Assembly (NCBI GenBank): GCA_037179385.1
Contig: CM074181.1
Coordinates: 52,573,486 to 52,637,485, forward strand
Source: Holothuria scabra
Lineage: Eukaryota; Echinodermata; Holothuroidea; Aspidochirotida; Holothuriidae
Length of the DNA stretch: 64,000 nt
Direction: 5' to 3'
This document shows, one piece after another, positions 34,866-48,100 of this stretch. How positions within the stretch are numbered: the first letter of the stretch is position 1; each line of letters opens with the position of its first letter. The notes under the pieces were generated by a model that did no database searches, was not told the DNA's origin, and saw only the letters and a program-made list of their open reading frames with translations. The position numbers and the translations under genes were made by a program.

Positions 34866-36075
34866 GGTTTAAAGTCTGGAGAGTATACACATAGCACTGG
34901 CAGACAAAAACCAATTGTTGTATTGTGGGATGCTTTTCTGAGGTTCTCCATATATTTAAAATATGTCAATTGGAAATAACAGTTACAGACACTACATCCA
35001 CAACTGCTTTCAGTTGTAGGAATTTTTTTTTCCAGCAGAATGGTCATTATTTCATGAGCAAACACTACTCTCTGGAGAAGAGAGACTTTGTACTTCTAGC
35101 TTTGTTCATCATAGCTGAAAGCAGCAGAGTGCAATCAACATTTAAATAGAATGGATAAGGACATATCCAAATTCAATATAAAACAATCATAGCAATGGCT
35201 AACAGACAACTTTGTAGAAGAATCATATAATGATAATTGACACCGACCATTTCAGAATCTACCATTTGGTCAGACTGCTGTGACATCTGTGCCAGTGTCT
35301 TTGACAATCACAACTGGAGAGTCGTTCTTTTAAAGGAAAAAGTTACTTTTCTAGCAGAACTGGGAAAATGTGAATTATTTATTTCCAAAAGTTAGATTTT
35401 TTATAGTCTACTTCAAGAGTATGTCAAATGGTCTCAAGCACAAAACATATGATGGCACATTTTCAAATGCAATTCCTTTCATTCAATACCTTTTCATGGT
35501 GTTTTGTTATCTTCTTCATTTTGTCATATAGACCAAATCAGTTATAAGCAAGAATTATCACAGATTTTCTGATTAGGAATGCAAACTGGAAGAACAAATA
35601 CAATATCAGGATCAGATGTTTCCTAGTTCTTAAAGTCTTCAAAATATGGACAGATGAGCTTGATGGTCTTTCGTTTAGTAGCAATAACGTACCAAATATC
35701 AGGCCTTGAGTTTAAGATTTTCCAGGTGTGGTACAAATCACACCATCAAGAAGTTAAGGAATGTGGCAGGTGTGCTGTTTTTTTAAACTTAAATAAAGTT
35801 ATATGATCTCTCAATCTTCATCTAGGTGTGCAAAAAATCCCACTCCTCAAAGTGATTTGAGGCAAGTGACGGTGTGCGATCACACTTGCATGCCTGAAAG
35901 TTCAAGGCCTGAAATACTATGCCTCAACTTCTGTATTTGAGTCTTCTGTAAGGATATTAATGGCTAGTCTTTTTATCTTTCCTCTTCTGTTGAGATTCCT
36001 TTTGTAGCTGCAATTTGGTAGCTTTCAATTTCACAAGCTATGTCTGCCTCCAAAATGCAAGAATATGCCAACTTG

Positions 36076-36150
36076 TCATCTCTTATCTTTCTTCATCTTC
36101 TTTTTCTTCTTCTTCACGTTCACCTCAGCTGGCTCCACAATGTCATTTTC
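36076..36150 (-). CDS. POLR1G: POLR1G last exon
   Basis: Acceptor TATATTTCAG|GAA. Encodes ENDIVEPAEVNV and a Lys-rich end (KKKKKKMKKDKR), then TGA. Confidence 0.85.
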   Translation of the reverse strand, partial: ENDIVEPAEVNVKKKKKKMKKDKR

Positions 36151-39100
36151 CTGAAATATAAAAATAATAAAAATTTGAAGTGCCATATATTTGCCACTCA
36201 CAATTGCACATTCAACTGAATTAAATACCATTCCCTTCAAGTTACACCTTTTTACTCTCATCCTACATTAGACCAGGGTTTTGCAATCTTGAAGCAACCC
36301 ATTCCAAATTACAAGATCAAATTGTGACTACAATACACTAGTTAGCACATTCATCACTTCTGGCTGGGTCACAAGGTCAAATGAAACATGACAACCATTT
36401 CACTAGTTTTGACAAGCACATAATAACACCAGTGTGTTAGGCAAAGTATGTTATTTCTGCACTATATTGTAGTGCTGGGAACAGAAATCAAGTACATGGT
36501 AACCATTCACAATTGAGAACAAATGGTCACAAACCTTGACCATGCAAACACTTGCAAAAGAAGCCTTTCATTTGAAAACTACCAGTAAGCAATAAGTTGT
36601 TTGTTATTTTACACAAGAACAAATTGTTTTTACAAAATATTGATCATAAATCTTTCATTACCTGTGCCAAAGAAGGAAACTGCTGCCAGCACTGGCTGCA
36701 GCAAACATCATGGACTCCCACTGATTAACTACATGTTAACTACTCACAAAATTTGTATTGATGGTGTTGCAACTTAATAAAATTTGATAACCCAGTCCCA
36801 GAGCTACTACATTGGCTCCATTGGAAATATTCAAGATGGTGTATAGGCAGTAAACTGACATGAAGGTAGAGGTACACTTAAAGGCCCAGTTCTCTCACCC
36901 CAAACAGTACCAATTCTCCTAACCTTCTTACTGAAGCCCCTCCCACAATTGTCTGAAATTCATCCTCATCCAGATACAATCTCAGTTTATTGCTTCAAGG
37001 TGAGTATAGAAAAACTCAATTTATATACTAAAAACACTCTCAGTACCGTTCATGCTGTGTGTTATAAGCTTTGATACACTGCATTGTTTGAATTAGCTGT
37101 CAATCCATGAGCTGAGCCAATTGAGAATTTTGGTACCCCTGTACCAAAATTGTAGTTTGGGGTGAGAAGTTTGGCCCTTTAAACATTTGACCCATCACAA
37201 AATCATTTTTTAAGTTGTCCATTAATGTAACCTGAAAAAGAATTTCAAATTAACATCTCAATTACTGTTTCTTTAGCCTGGGGAGATTTGAATGGATGAC
37301 ACTGTAGTGTTTGACTTCACATATTCGTGGAAGCAATGTGCCTCAATAATGCCTAGTTTAGTTCATCTGTTTTCTCTAACAATACAGATTTGCTAGATAA
37401 GTGATGATATTTACCTTTTGGTTGGAAAATACAAATTTTCAAACATTTCAGAACTATTTTTGGCACTTCACTACCCTAATCCAAGGAAGGAAACTATGCT
37501 ATGGAAAACAGTTTTTCCTATGAGGGCAGTCTATGACTTAAATGCAAAACTAAAGCAGAGGAATTACAAGAAAAATCAGGCCTCAAATTCTAAATTTTTA
37601 GGGGCACAGCCACTTCTGTGTCTGAGATCAGGATATACCTGGGGCACCACAACTAAAGGGTAGGGGTTCAAGGCTTACATTTTCTCAAATGATAGAGCAG
37701 AATGGGCAACCACAGGATGCTCATTAACAAACAATTTGTTTTTTCTGTGCCAGTGCTCTTCATTTTTTCATACCTGTGCAGTTTCAATGTACTCTGTGCA
37801 TTTTTTTTAATGTACTTTGAAATTAAGTATGTTACAGAGCACCCAGTTTTCCTCAAAGTTATGGCTGAAAATGTTTGTAAACAAGCATGAAGGGATGAAA
37901 CTGAAGATCAGATGAAAGAAGCATGTAGCCATAGCAGAAAGGTCCTTACAGCTTGATTTGGCAGCAAACTCTTTTAAAAATTACAAGACACTGAGGCCAA
38001 CTGTAGGGGCAGCTAGGGCCATGACCTTAGTAAAATTGAAACCCTGGTGAACTATTAATCATCCACCAAAGGTAAGACTAGGAATAAAACAGAAACATTA
38101 CCTTTTGTAGATTACTCTTAGACTTCTGGGCCATCAATTCATCTTCTTCACCCTCCTTCACCACATCTTCCAGATCCTCAACTGAAGTATCACCATCCTG
38201 CAATTGATGTGATTCATCTACTTCATCGTTTGTGTCTATCGGATTAGATTTCTTCTTCTTCTTTTTCTTCTTTTTGAGAGGTGAAGAATCTGCGAGGTCC
38301 ACAAAGGGTTTAAGAAATAGTCTATGCACTACTGGTGATTGCAAGTTTTGTTTTTTCTTAATTTCTTCAAAATTCATACAAAATTTTTGCATTGAACGGG
38401 GCTTGTTATTATGCTGAAACTGCCCTTGTTGCAGGGTGACACTTCCTTCCTATTTTTTTTTTTTTGGGGGGGGGGAGGGGGTGGGCTTTTTGGGAGGGCT
38501 GAGGGGTGGGCTGGGTTGAGCACAAACTAATGTTAGGGCCTCTTGCAGCAAATTATCCACACGATACCAAAAATACTCCAGATGATCTCCACAACTTCCT
38601 ACATGAATTGTGCCATCACAGCCAAGAATATGGTAATTGACACTGTGGGATTTCCTTTGGTTTGTGTGGCTACCTCGGGATTCAATCTGGAATACTCTAC
38701 CCAAAATACATAATTACATAAATTTTGGGGGGTCCCCTTTATGTTGTGGCTGCTGAGCACATGCCCCACTGATCCATGCTTAAATCCAGCCTTCCTTAGC
38801 TGTCTTTAGCATTCATGGGTCTGTTGGGGCTGGCACTTACATAAATGACTGAATTATCCACCGGACCAAAACACTGAAAAATATCCCAAATTTATGTTCA
38901 TTTATACTGTTGCAGATTCTATACTGAACACTTTTGCATGACATTCTTAATGGCATGATTTTCTTTTGATTAAAGGCATAATCTGGTGGCTTTTAATTAG
39001 GGTCCCATACGAAAGAAAAAAATATTCCACATCATGTCCTCCAAACTCTGTTGAAATACCTTCTAGATATCTCAATTGAAAGATTGGTATTTTTGTTAAA

Positions 39101-42100
39101 AATACCTCCACTTCTCAACAAGGTAGTGTGTTACATAAAGTGGGCCCATTGTCTCAGATTTCTATTGGTTTCTGTACAATTGAATTTCCTGTTTGTCCTT
39201 GAAATTTGAACAGCTGGATTTACTGGATGTCTTTTCCTGTAGATCCAGTATAATCCTTTAACATATGTAGGGTAGAGCAAACAATGTTGCTAAATATTAA
39301 TAGCATCACTGTCAATATCTTAAAATGAATGCAATACCAAACTAATGCACTGCAACGACACCACAGATTTCCCACAAAGCACTGTATCTGAGGAAACGTT
39401 GCAGTTCTTTGAAAATTAGTATCTTCTGAACGCCATATGCTATTAAGATGCAATTTTCACCTTCTAAGGCAGAAAGAGAAATATTTCCCTTACATTTTAA
39501 AGTCAATGAAGTTAATCTCAAGAGCATGCCTTTAGATTAATTCTTATTTGGCATTCATTTCTTTTTCAACATGATTTTGGACCTAAAAGTATGAGACCTT
39601 GGTGTTCACATAAGTCTGTTGAGCAAGCACAATAAAACCTCAGGTTACAGCTGCCTAAGCTAAAGGGCCTTTTTTATGTGCAATGTGTATCTCAGTTGTA
39701 ACCGATAACAAACTAACACAACAAACATAAAACCCTTGAGGTGTATTTTTCATGCCCTTGTTAAAGGGCCCTTCTCAATACAATCTCAATCTCTCTCTCA
39801 ATCTCAAAGGTCCAGAAGGCTTCGTCCTGGAAGTCAAGCCCTAAATGCCATACTAATCTGCAAAAGTTATACTTCCAGTTTATGTATTTTGTAGCACTTG
39901 TGTATCTTCTTCCTGCATGGGACTTGTGACAATTACATTTTTACCCATTTGTTAACACTGATTTTTCACAATCCATCCCTAGCCACCTGGAAATTTTGGC
40001 CACCCCTTCTTCATTACATTTTGACCATCTCCAAGACAGCGAGAGATATATCACTGGCTAAAGGGATAGTCCCAACTAAGATCCCAAACTACTTAAATGG
40101 TTTCTTAACGTACCTCCTTCGTGAGCTTTTGCCTTCCTCTTTTTCCTCCTAACTTCATCTGAAAGAGACAAGAAACACCGCCTGTCATATTTTGAACTTA
40201 CCACCTGAACAATTCTCTGTCTCAAATGCGCGTCAAACAAAAAAAAAAACAGACATCTGATATTATCCAGACATATAGAACAAAAGAGTTGTTGCAGTTC
40301 AAACCCATGCAGTATTAGCATGTAATACTGACCTTACGCATTTAATCATGCTGACAAACTTTGGAGGAAAAAACTGGGGATTCTGGTGCATCCTGTAGGA
40401 TACAACTTGCGGTAGGTATAAGCAGACATGCACTCTTCCCACTTGGAGGAATGTGAGAATGAATAATTATAAATGGAGACTTTTCTGTTTGGAAATCAAT
40501 CTTAACTTCATCGGGTTTGCATTTGGACTACTTCTAAAACCATTGGCAAGGAATCTGCATTAATCTGGAATGACTCAGAGGTAGTTACAAATGTTCTAAA
40601 GAATTATATGTGTATACCAATACTTTGGGGACACATTTGGAATTTAACCGTACTAATCATTCTCAATTCTATATTTTTCTGAAATGCTTTTGAATTTTTC
40701 AAATGCAAATCAATTACCAATATTTTCCAGTTTTCAAATTCTTAGGGCACCTTACTAGCACAAAGACAAATTCATTGCGAAAACAAGAGATATATGCCCA
40801 TATTCATACACTGGGGCAATGGATTGGTGTCTTTACAATTACTATTGGAATAGGCTTTGTAATCTCTCAATGTACTCTGCTAAAGATTGTGAAGTATATG
40901 TAAGCATTCAGGAACCAAACAGAAATGGCTGGAAACATTACAAACCACACCACATTTTTTAATTTTCTCTGGTTGGAATCATGTAAACACAGTCACTACA
41001 AAACAGCGCATTTACAAATTTCAAAAGCTCATTCTCATTGAGTACCAAAATATGCAAATCTATTCTCCATGATTTATGTACGGCCACATTGTGAAACCTG
41101 CCATCCATTGATTAAGCAGCTAGAGCATGGTATGTCACAGTATGATGTCACGGTTCTGACATCTATAAATTGCAATTAAAATCACATGCTGAGCATGTTT
41201 GCATATTCTGCAATGCATGTTGCTACAGCAACCTTAAGCCCCTGTCACACTAATCCAGGCAAGCTCTGCATGCAACTTGTGGCTGCCAACTTCTGCTGCC
41301 CACAGCTCCCTGCAGATAGCACGGACCTAACCGTATCTCATCCGTATCTTGCCCGTACTTGCCCTCAGATGTGCTTGTAAGTAAAATTTGCCCACAGCCG
41401 ATCTGCTGGTGTTTGCCTGCAGAGCTCCCCGCAGACCACCCGAAGAAGGCTTGAAGCTGCCGCAAGTCACCAGCATTTAACCCGCTTGAAGAACGTAGGT
41501 TGGTCCTGGACCGTGTGGCAATTTCTCACGAGCATGTGTCAGATGTGGGCATGGAGCGTGCATTTTGCTGGCAAGGAATGGTGTTGGTACTGCCAACTTG
41601 CGTTCACAGCGTCAAACCTGCTGGTATAGAGCGAGGAAAATGCGGGTATGTTGCGGGCGAGCTACTGTCTCCCTGCTGGTAATCCGAGGGCTTTCTGCAA
41701 GCGAGTTGCTGGTGTTCTGCGACTCCCTTCTCCACACAAATATGCCCGCCATTGGTAGGCATAAACCTTGCGCGTTGCAGGCAACTCCCAAGCAGGTGAC
41801 ATGTAACTGGCATGCAGTTAACCCGCAGAGCCCGTAAGTGTCCCTGAGCTAACATGGAACTCTCCCACATGTTGCACACACGTCACACAGAGAACACGCA
41901 ATACCCACACAAGTATCACGCATCAAACACACAAGTTCCACGTGAAACTCTCCCAAATCTTAACATGCCTGCAGAAATTTTCCTGCGTGCAACAAAATCC
42001 TTGCCCACATCAAGCAAATGTAGTCTGTCCAGAATAGTGTGACAGGGGCTTTAACATATTTAACACAATTGAGATACCTCACAATCCATAGCTCATGATA

Positions 42101-45100
42101 TGAAATCCACGCTCTATCACACCAGATGTACTTCTTTTCAATAGTCATCCATTTCTTATGAGGATACAGATATTTCCTAATGATTCCATAAGGTTTCCTT
42201 ATTATAGTGCTTTAATTTTTTTTTTCTTTTTTTTGGGGGGGGGGGGGGAGAGTCAAGATTATGTTTTTCCGAAATCTGTCTCATTTATATAAAGAAGTGC
42301 AATGGGTACAACTACTTACTAGATCCATATGGCTCATATCTCTGTCTTAAACCAGTAGGCAATGTCACTCTCGGAGATGGTGGTGAAGAAGGAATGCTCA
42401 CTTCTGGAAGAGTTGGTATTTCTCTTACAGTCACATGACCCATGAATGGAGGAGCTGGTGAAAACAAAAGTTAAGGGATTTGATTTGTTGGAGTTTCATG
42501 CCTCGACTTTAAACCTCCCTACTTCTGCTACAGGAGGAAAGTGTGAGACCTACATATCTTCAAGGTGTTATGTTACACAGAGCTGGAACTGTGAGTAGCT
42601 ACCTGACAATTTGACAACAACAAGGAGAGTGGGGTCACATGGAAGCCAGTGCAGGGCACCTTATTTTTTTCTGTTTCTTAGACCCTTGATACATGCAAAG
42701 ATCCCAATGGGGGGGGGGGGGAGGCACTGGAAGGTTATTGCTTTCTAAATGTACTTTGTATAATGGTCCATCAAAGCTTGTATTAAATTTAAATAGAACT
42801 GAACCTCCACCTGATAGTAGATTGGTATGTGCCATGACATACAGTACTCAAAATGTGTGTAGTCTGGGGCATTCCAATATCAACATGATTTGGAAAGCTC
42901 AAGAATGTCCATCATCAATCATAAAATAAATAAAGAATTGCCATTTCACCCATCAAAACACGACAAGTAGTCGAAATGTCTGTAATATCTGCACTCAGCC
43001 ATGGCAAACTTTTCAAATTATCTGTACTGTTTACAGCAAAGCACCATCAATCAACTGGCGTTGCCTCCAAAGAAAAAGAATGGGAACAACAAAGTAAACT
43101 AACAGAAGAACTCAAAAGTGATCATTGGGGTATGCCTAGGCCAGACTGGATACCAGCAGGATCATCTAAGCAAAGCACCACCATCGGTTGGCATTCAGCT
43201 TACATGAAAGGTTTTGGATCAATATACCCTTCAGGTTGCAGGAAATGGCACTCTTCTGGTATTGTGTGTGGAATGCATCCAAAATTATCTGTTTAACAAT
43301 TTCTGCTTGAAAATTTGGTTTATACAGAAAATTCTTACTTCTTTGGATACTTTTACCATGTACATTATTGCCTCCAGTGCTCCAAGTTGGTTGTGGAACG
43401 ATTAACTTGCTGAGTTATTTGAATTTGATCACACATGTACACATTCCTGAAAGTTATAGAATAACAAAACATTCCACTACTACAACACACACTAAAAATT
43501 TTGTATTTTTCCCAATAATGTATTTATGACCCATCTGTTCTACAGACTAGCTCATGTGCTTGTTGCTTGAACTGCCTTGGTCATTGTGGGTGCAGCTTAC
43601 AAAATATTTCAACATAATCCTTGAATATTTCATGATGGTTAAACGAGTCAGTTTTAAGCAAATCAACACTCTGCCACTATCTGTAAAGTACAAAGACATC
43701 ATTGTAATAAGACAGTAAACATTCATGCAAAAGCCTTTTGAAATGGGCCATTACATATTACGTCTTTTGCCCCAAAATGGCGCCCGCGAAGACTTCGAAG
43801 TTCATGTGTGAAAGCTATGTTTCCATGCCCAGATGTCAACACGAGGGTAGCTATGTAGGAGCGTACAAAGCCCTTTAGTGATAATTTCAACACACATTGT
43901 ACATTAGTGTGAGCGCAGTTCACAAACATGATGTCGTTTGTTTTCAATCGGTAAGTTTGAACGTGCAAGAGAACACAATAATACAGGGCTCTGATTGGCT
44001 AATATTTTTAAATTGGTGTTTAAAAAGGAGGAGCTTCGAGCTCTTAATATGCTTGCTTTTCAAGTAGGGAAGCATCCCAAAAATCAACACAACATTGATA
44101 TAGGCCTTGGGAAGTACCTTTCTTATTTCACTGTTTTCTGTCACATTTCTTTAACTTGTCATTTTGATTTGAAGCAAAACGGTACGATAAAACTTTGTGA
44201 GAAATCAAATGTTTTTGAACTTGGGAATGTGATTGGTACCTCTCGAATACAGCTGCAAACATTATCATGTATGTCTTATGGAGCATGCCCAGCTAACAAA
44301 ATGTGCTGATCTTTTCGTCACCGTAACACTGGGTACCCAATGGGTATGGTGATCGGGTACCCGGGTCCTATTTTTTAGTACCTGTGCAAACACTACTGTT
44401 TTGCACTTTGTTGCATTGCTTTTGTCACTTTGAAAGCAGGGCCTGTGCAACATCCTTATTGGAGAACTTGGTTAACTGCATTCAAATACATATTGTTGTT
44501 ACAACAAAGCTGACTGGAAGAACATGTATTGAGTGCTAAAAAAACACCTTTTTGACACTTAATTTTGACAAGGAGTTTAGATTTTTCTCACTAAAAATTT
44601 GCTGGCTTTGATTGTTCCATTTTATCTGTGTTTTTGTTGAAAAGAATGCCAGTTGGAAAAGTCCTTATTTTAGCAAATCATGGTCAGCACTTTTTTTGTT
44701 GTGGTCAGGCTCAACCGGTGCTGACAGCTGGCAACATCACCCTGGATCATAGCATTCTCTTTAATAATGATTTCCTGATTCCAATTGAAAAAAGACAGAA
44801 AACTTACCAAGGCCTAAACCCTTTTCTGATGACAGCAATGCTGCTGTATAGTTCTGAAAGAAAAATTGACTTTGTTGAATTGGTATTGGACAACTTCCAT
44901 GCTAGTCCATCATCCCTGCAACCCCGTTTTCTGTTACAATACTAGAGGTACGCAAGTTGCAACTCAAATTAACGTTTGTGTTTTTATCATTTCAAATAGG
45001 CCTGTGCTACAAACGAGCCATAATTGCTGTTTCATAGAATAAACGAAATGGCAGGCAGGTACTTAAAGATAAGAAAATTCAAATTATATTTAGAGCTAAT

Positions 45101-48100
45101 TGTAAGGAAAGCATAAATATGTTGTTGAATCACTGAACAATCACAAAATTTTTGCAAACTAAATGATTAGTGATTTCAATAAATGATCATATCTTACTTC
45201 CCCTAGCAAATTATTAATCCAGTGAATCTTCTGTCTAGCAAACCCTGTGGTTGTTAATTACAGTCAGCGAAATGTATAACTACTTTCACACCCCATACCA
45301 GTGGCTATGGTGCACCCTAAGTATGCCCCCCTTCATGCATGTTTTAGAAGAATCTGGACAGCAAGTGATGGTCTGATTTTAGTCGGCCATAACTGGAGTC
45401 TATCACCTCTTAACCTTTCAATTTCCATGCTTGCTTGTATCATGGGTGGCTGTGCACTTAATTGTGTATTGATTTCTTCAATTTCACTGGATATGAGGAT
45501 TTGAAATTACATCTTGACAATAAATGAAGACGATTTAAGGCTGCTGAACCCCACTAATGGCTGCCTACAATCACTAAACACAAGCGTTGATCAAATTCAT
45601 CTATACTCCTTTTATGTGTCAAATGTAACCTTTGGCTCCCACAGAACAGCAACCAACCACTGCTTGCATGCACCTTCTCTATGGAATCAATTTAGACATG
45701 CCCGTCCCATAAAATTATTAAAATTAATCGCTTTCTACATAATTTCTTCACTAGTGCAATCTTTCTTACACTTTGCATGCAACCTTTGCATTACATACAG
45801 TATGTGCACATGCATGAGAAAATTTGTGCCATGGAAAATCGGCACTCAAACAGGGCGATAGAGCGTCAGACTGGGTGATTCTTTGACATCATCCGACCAC
45901 AGGAAACGAAATGACCTTGGCTGGTGTAAATTGTTAAACTCTAGTAGAAGCAGACTGAGAGTCTATCAAATCACCACAATCGGTCTAAAAACATTAATTT
46001 TTGTCATTTACTAAGCAAATATGAAATTTCTGGAATTCGTTGTACCATTTTGAACTGTTTCCTGCCTTGAGATGTTCAAAAATGACAAAATGAGGAATTA
46101 AAAAAGAATAAATCTCATCAAGATCTGTTGGCTTGCAAAATCCGGGAGATTTTGCTTTGAAATGTGATCGTTTTTTTCATTAAATGTTGCCCAATATTTT
46201 TGTTTCAAGGTTTAAATTAGTGTCAACTTGTTACGAAATTTTCATTTTTACGATTAAAAATGCAAAAATTAAGAAATTTTAGGTCAACTTTATCAAGCAC
46301 AGTAACATATGCTGCGACCACATAAGCCGCAAGAATTCACCAAGGTCAGGCTTTGATGTCTGTCTCTGAACAAAGTAGTTTGTCCAAATTTCATGCCTGC
46401 GTTATCTCTTAAGTGGTTTTTTCAATATGTAATAAATTAGATAGCATCTTATGACACACCAACACATACTGTGTGTGTCATATAGTGTCACCTAGAAAAG
46501 AAAATGGTGCAATGTCGGGGTAAAATATATCCAAAAGATACTAGTTTAAAAAATGAAACTAACATGGCTGAAAATTAGAGTATGACAGACTAATTGCTCA
46601 CTCTGATAAGAAGCATAAACAGTAAGAGCCCCAGCACACATTTTGCCAGAGTCTTTACAAAAGAGATTTCCGCTCAACCCATTGACTCCCTTCCCCCAGT
46701 TTATCTTATCTTACAAGGGAATGCACACTTATAAAACAAGGCATTGTAACCATCATTAATGTCAATTGCAAATTTAAATTGCATCTCGATGAGTTGTCAC
46801 TTCTGATTTCTCAACATATTCTCCAGGTTTGGAGTTTTGACTCCTGGCCTGGTCATACTGAAGACTTTAAAGTTGAACCTTCTGCCATTGTGCTCAGAGC
46901 TCAGCATACAGTAGACAATGGAATAGAGAAAACAAGCCAGTGAACTTTTAACTGGAAAAAAACTGTGGCTAGCCAGACTTAAATCAACTGGTTAGGAAAT
47001 GAACTGTATAACCTCAACTAACTAACAAACCTGCATACTCTCCTAACTTTTCAAGCTTGGAATGCCACAAATACTGTACACAAACACACAAATATGACAA
47101 AATCTGACATTCCTGGCTTTGGTTATGACCAAAATAGCTTTCAAAAATGTTGTCAAAAGTCTAGTCACCTGACTTGATCCTTGCAGTTTCTTTGCAGTCA
47201 CCTGATATTGTCTGTCATTGTTTGTGATGTGGGTGGTACCCTCCAAATCAAATTTGAATTTTTTGTCTGTTCCACATTCAAACTGAAAAGAAAACAACAA
47301 AATTAACAAATTATGAATAAAAAATAGTCATGCTTCAACAAAAGTCAAACTTCAAGGGAAAATGCAGTCACTCAACTTGAATTAATGTAATACACCATCC
47401 TGTTTCATGATTGGCTCTTGGGAGTCATATAATGATTTTTCTCCTCAATTGTGGTATTGAGAAATAGAAATTCTCTGGTCGGCCTATACCTTCAGTAAAG
47501 CCTAAAATATTGCAAAATATATTCAAAAAAGAAATAAGAAGAACATTTTAATATTTTGTAATATTTTAACTGTTGTTTCAAGATAAGTTTGAGGTGACTG
47601 CTCTTGTCCTTTACATTGTGGTTTGAGGAAAGAACACCAGACCCTTCTTAAAAGAACTTTACTGTACCTTTTCTGAGATGAGGTGTACTTGCCAATGTTG
47701 TCATTTCAGACAATGCAGCACATTGCAGATGACCAACATTTCCTAGTAATATTTTCATATTCAAAAGTCAGAAAATCAGAACATTGGAACCTTCCAATTT
47801 TATGGGTTTTAAAGATCAGCTATCAGAAAAGTTACAAAACAGTCGGCAAGTACAGCATGATAATGGGAGCTTAGGTAATATCTAATAGTATTTAAACTTT
47901 TACCGCATCCAACAGTTAGTTTGATCCATAAGGATCACCAAAACCATGGCTTTGGGCTGCAATTTTCAAAAGAGTTTATAGACGAATATGGCTATAAGGT
48001 CCAGCCTTCTACAATATGGCTGGAACACATCTCACATGTGATTTTCCAATTTCCCTCATATTTGTTTTGAATTTCTTTCAGATGTTAATACTAAACTGAA

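Larger units (their letters stand above)
29978..36075. other. Convergent DNAJB9-POLR1G 3' region
   Basis: No gene recognised. It should include both 3' UTRs; AATAAA at 31476 is one possible DNAJB9 poly(A) signal, and TTTATT at 35378 (AATAAA on the minus strand) one for POLR1G. Contains a family B MITE (33940-34201), a SINE (34625-34865) and a T/G tract. Confidence 0.55.
40159..42319. other. POLR1G intron 5
   Basis: Contains an 820 bp GC-richer element (41234-42054) and a T/G tract (42216-42249). Confidence 0.6.

Noticed and set aside
45514..45861. 115-codon plus-strand frame with HCLHAPSLWNQFRHARP
   Set aside because: Faintly like the end of a retrotransposon ORF2 product, but the Phe-Lys-Ser and Leu-Pro-Pro marks are missing; too weak to call.
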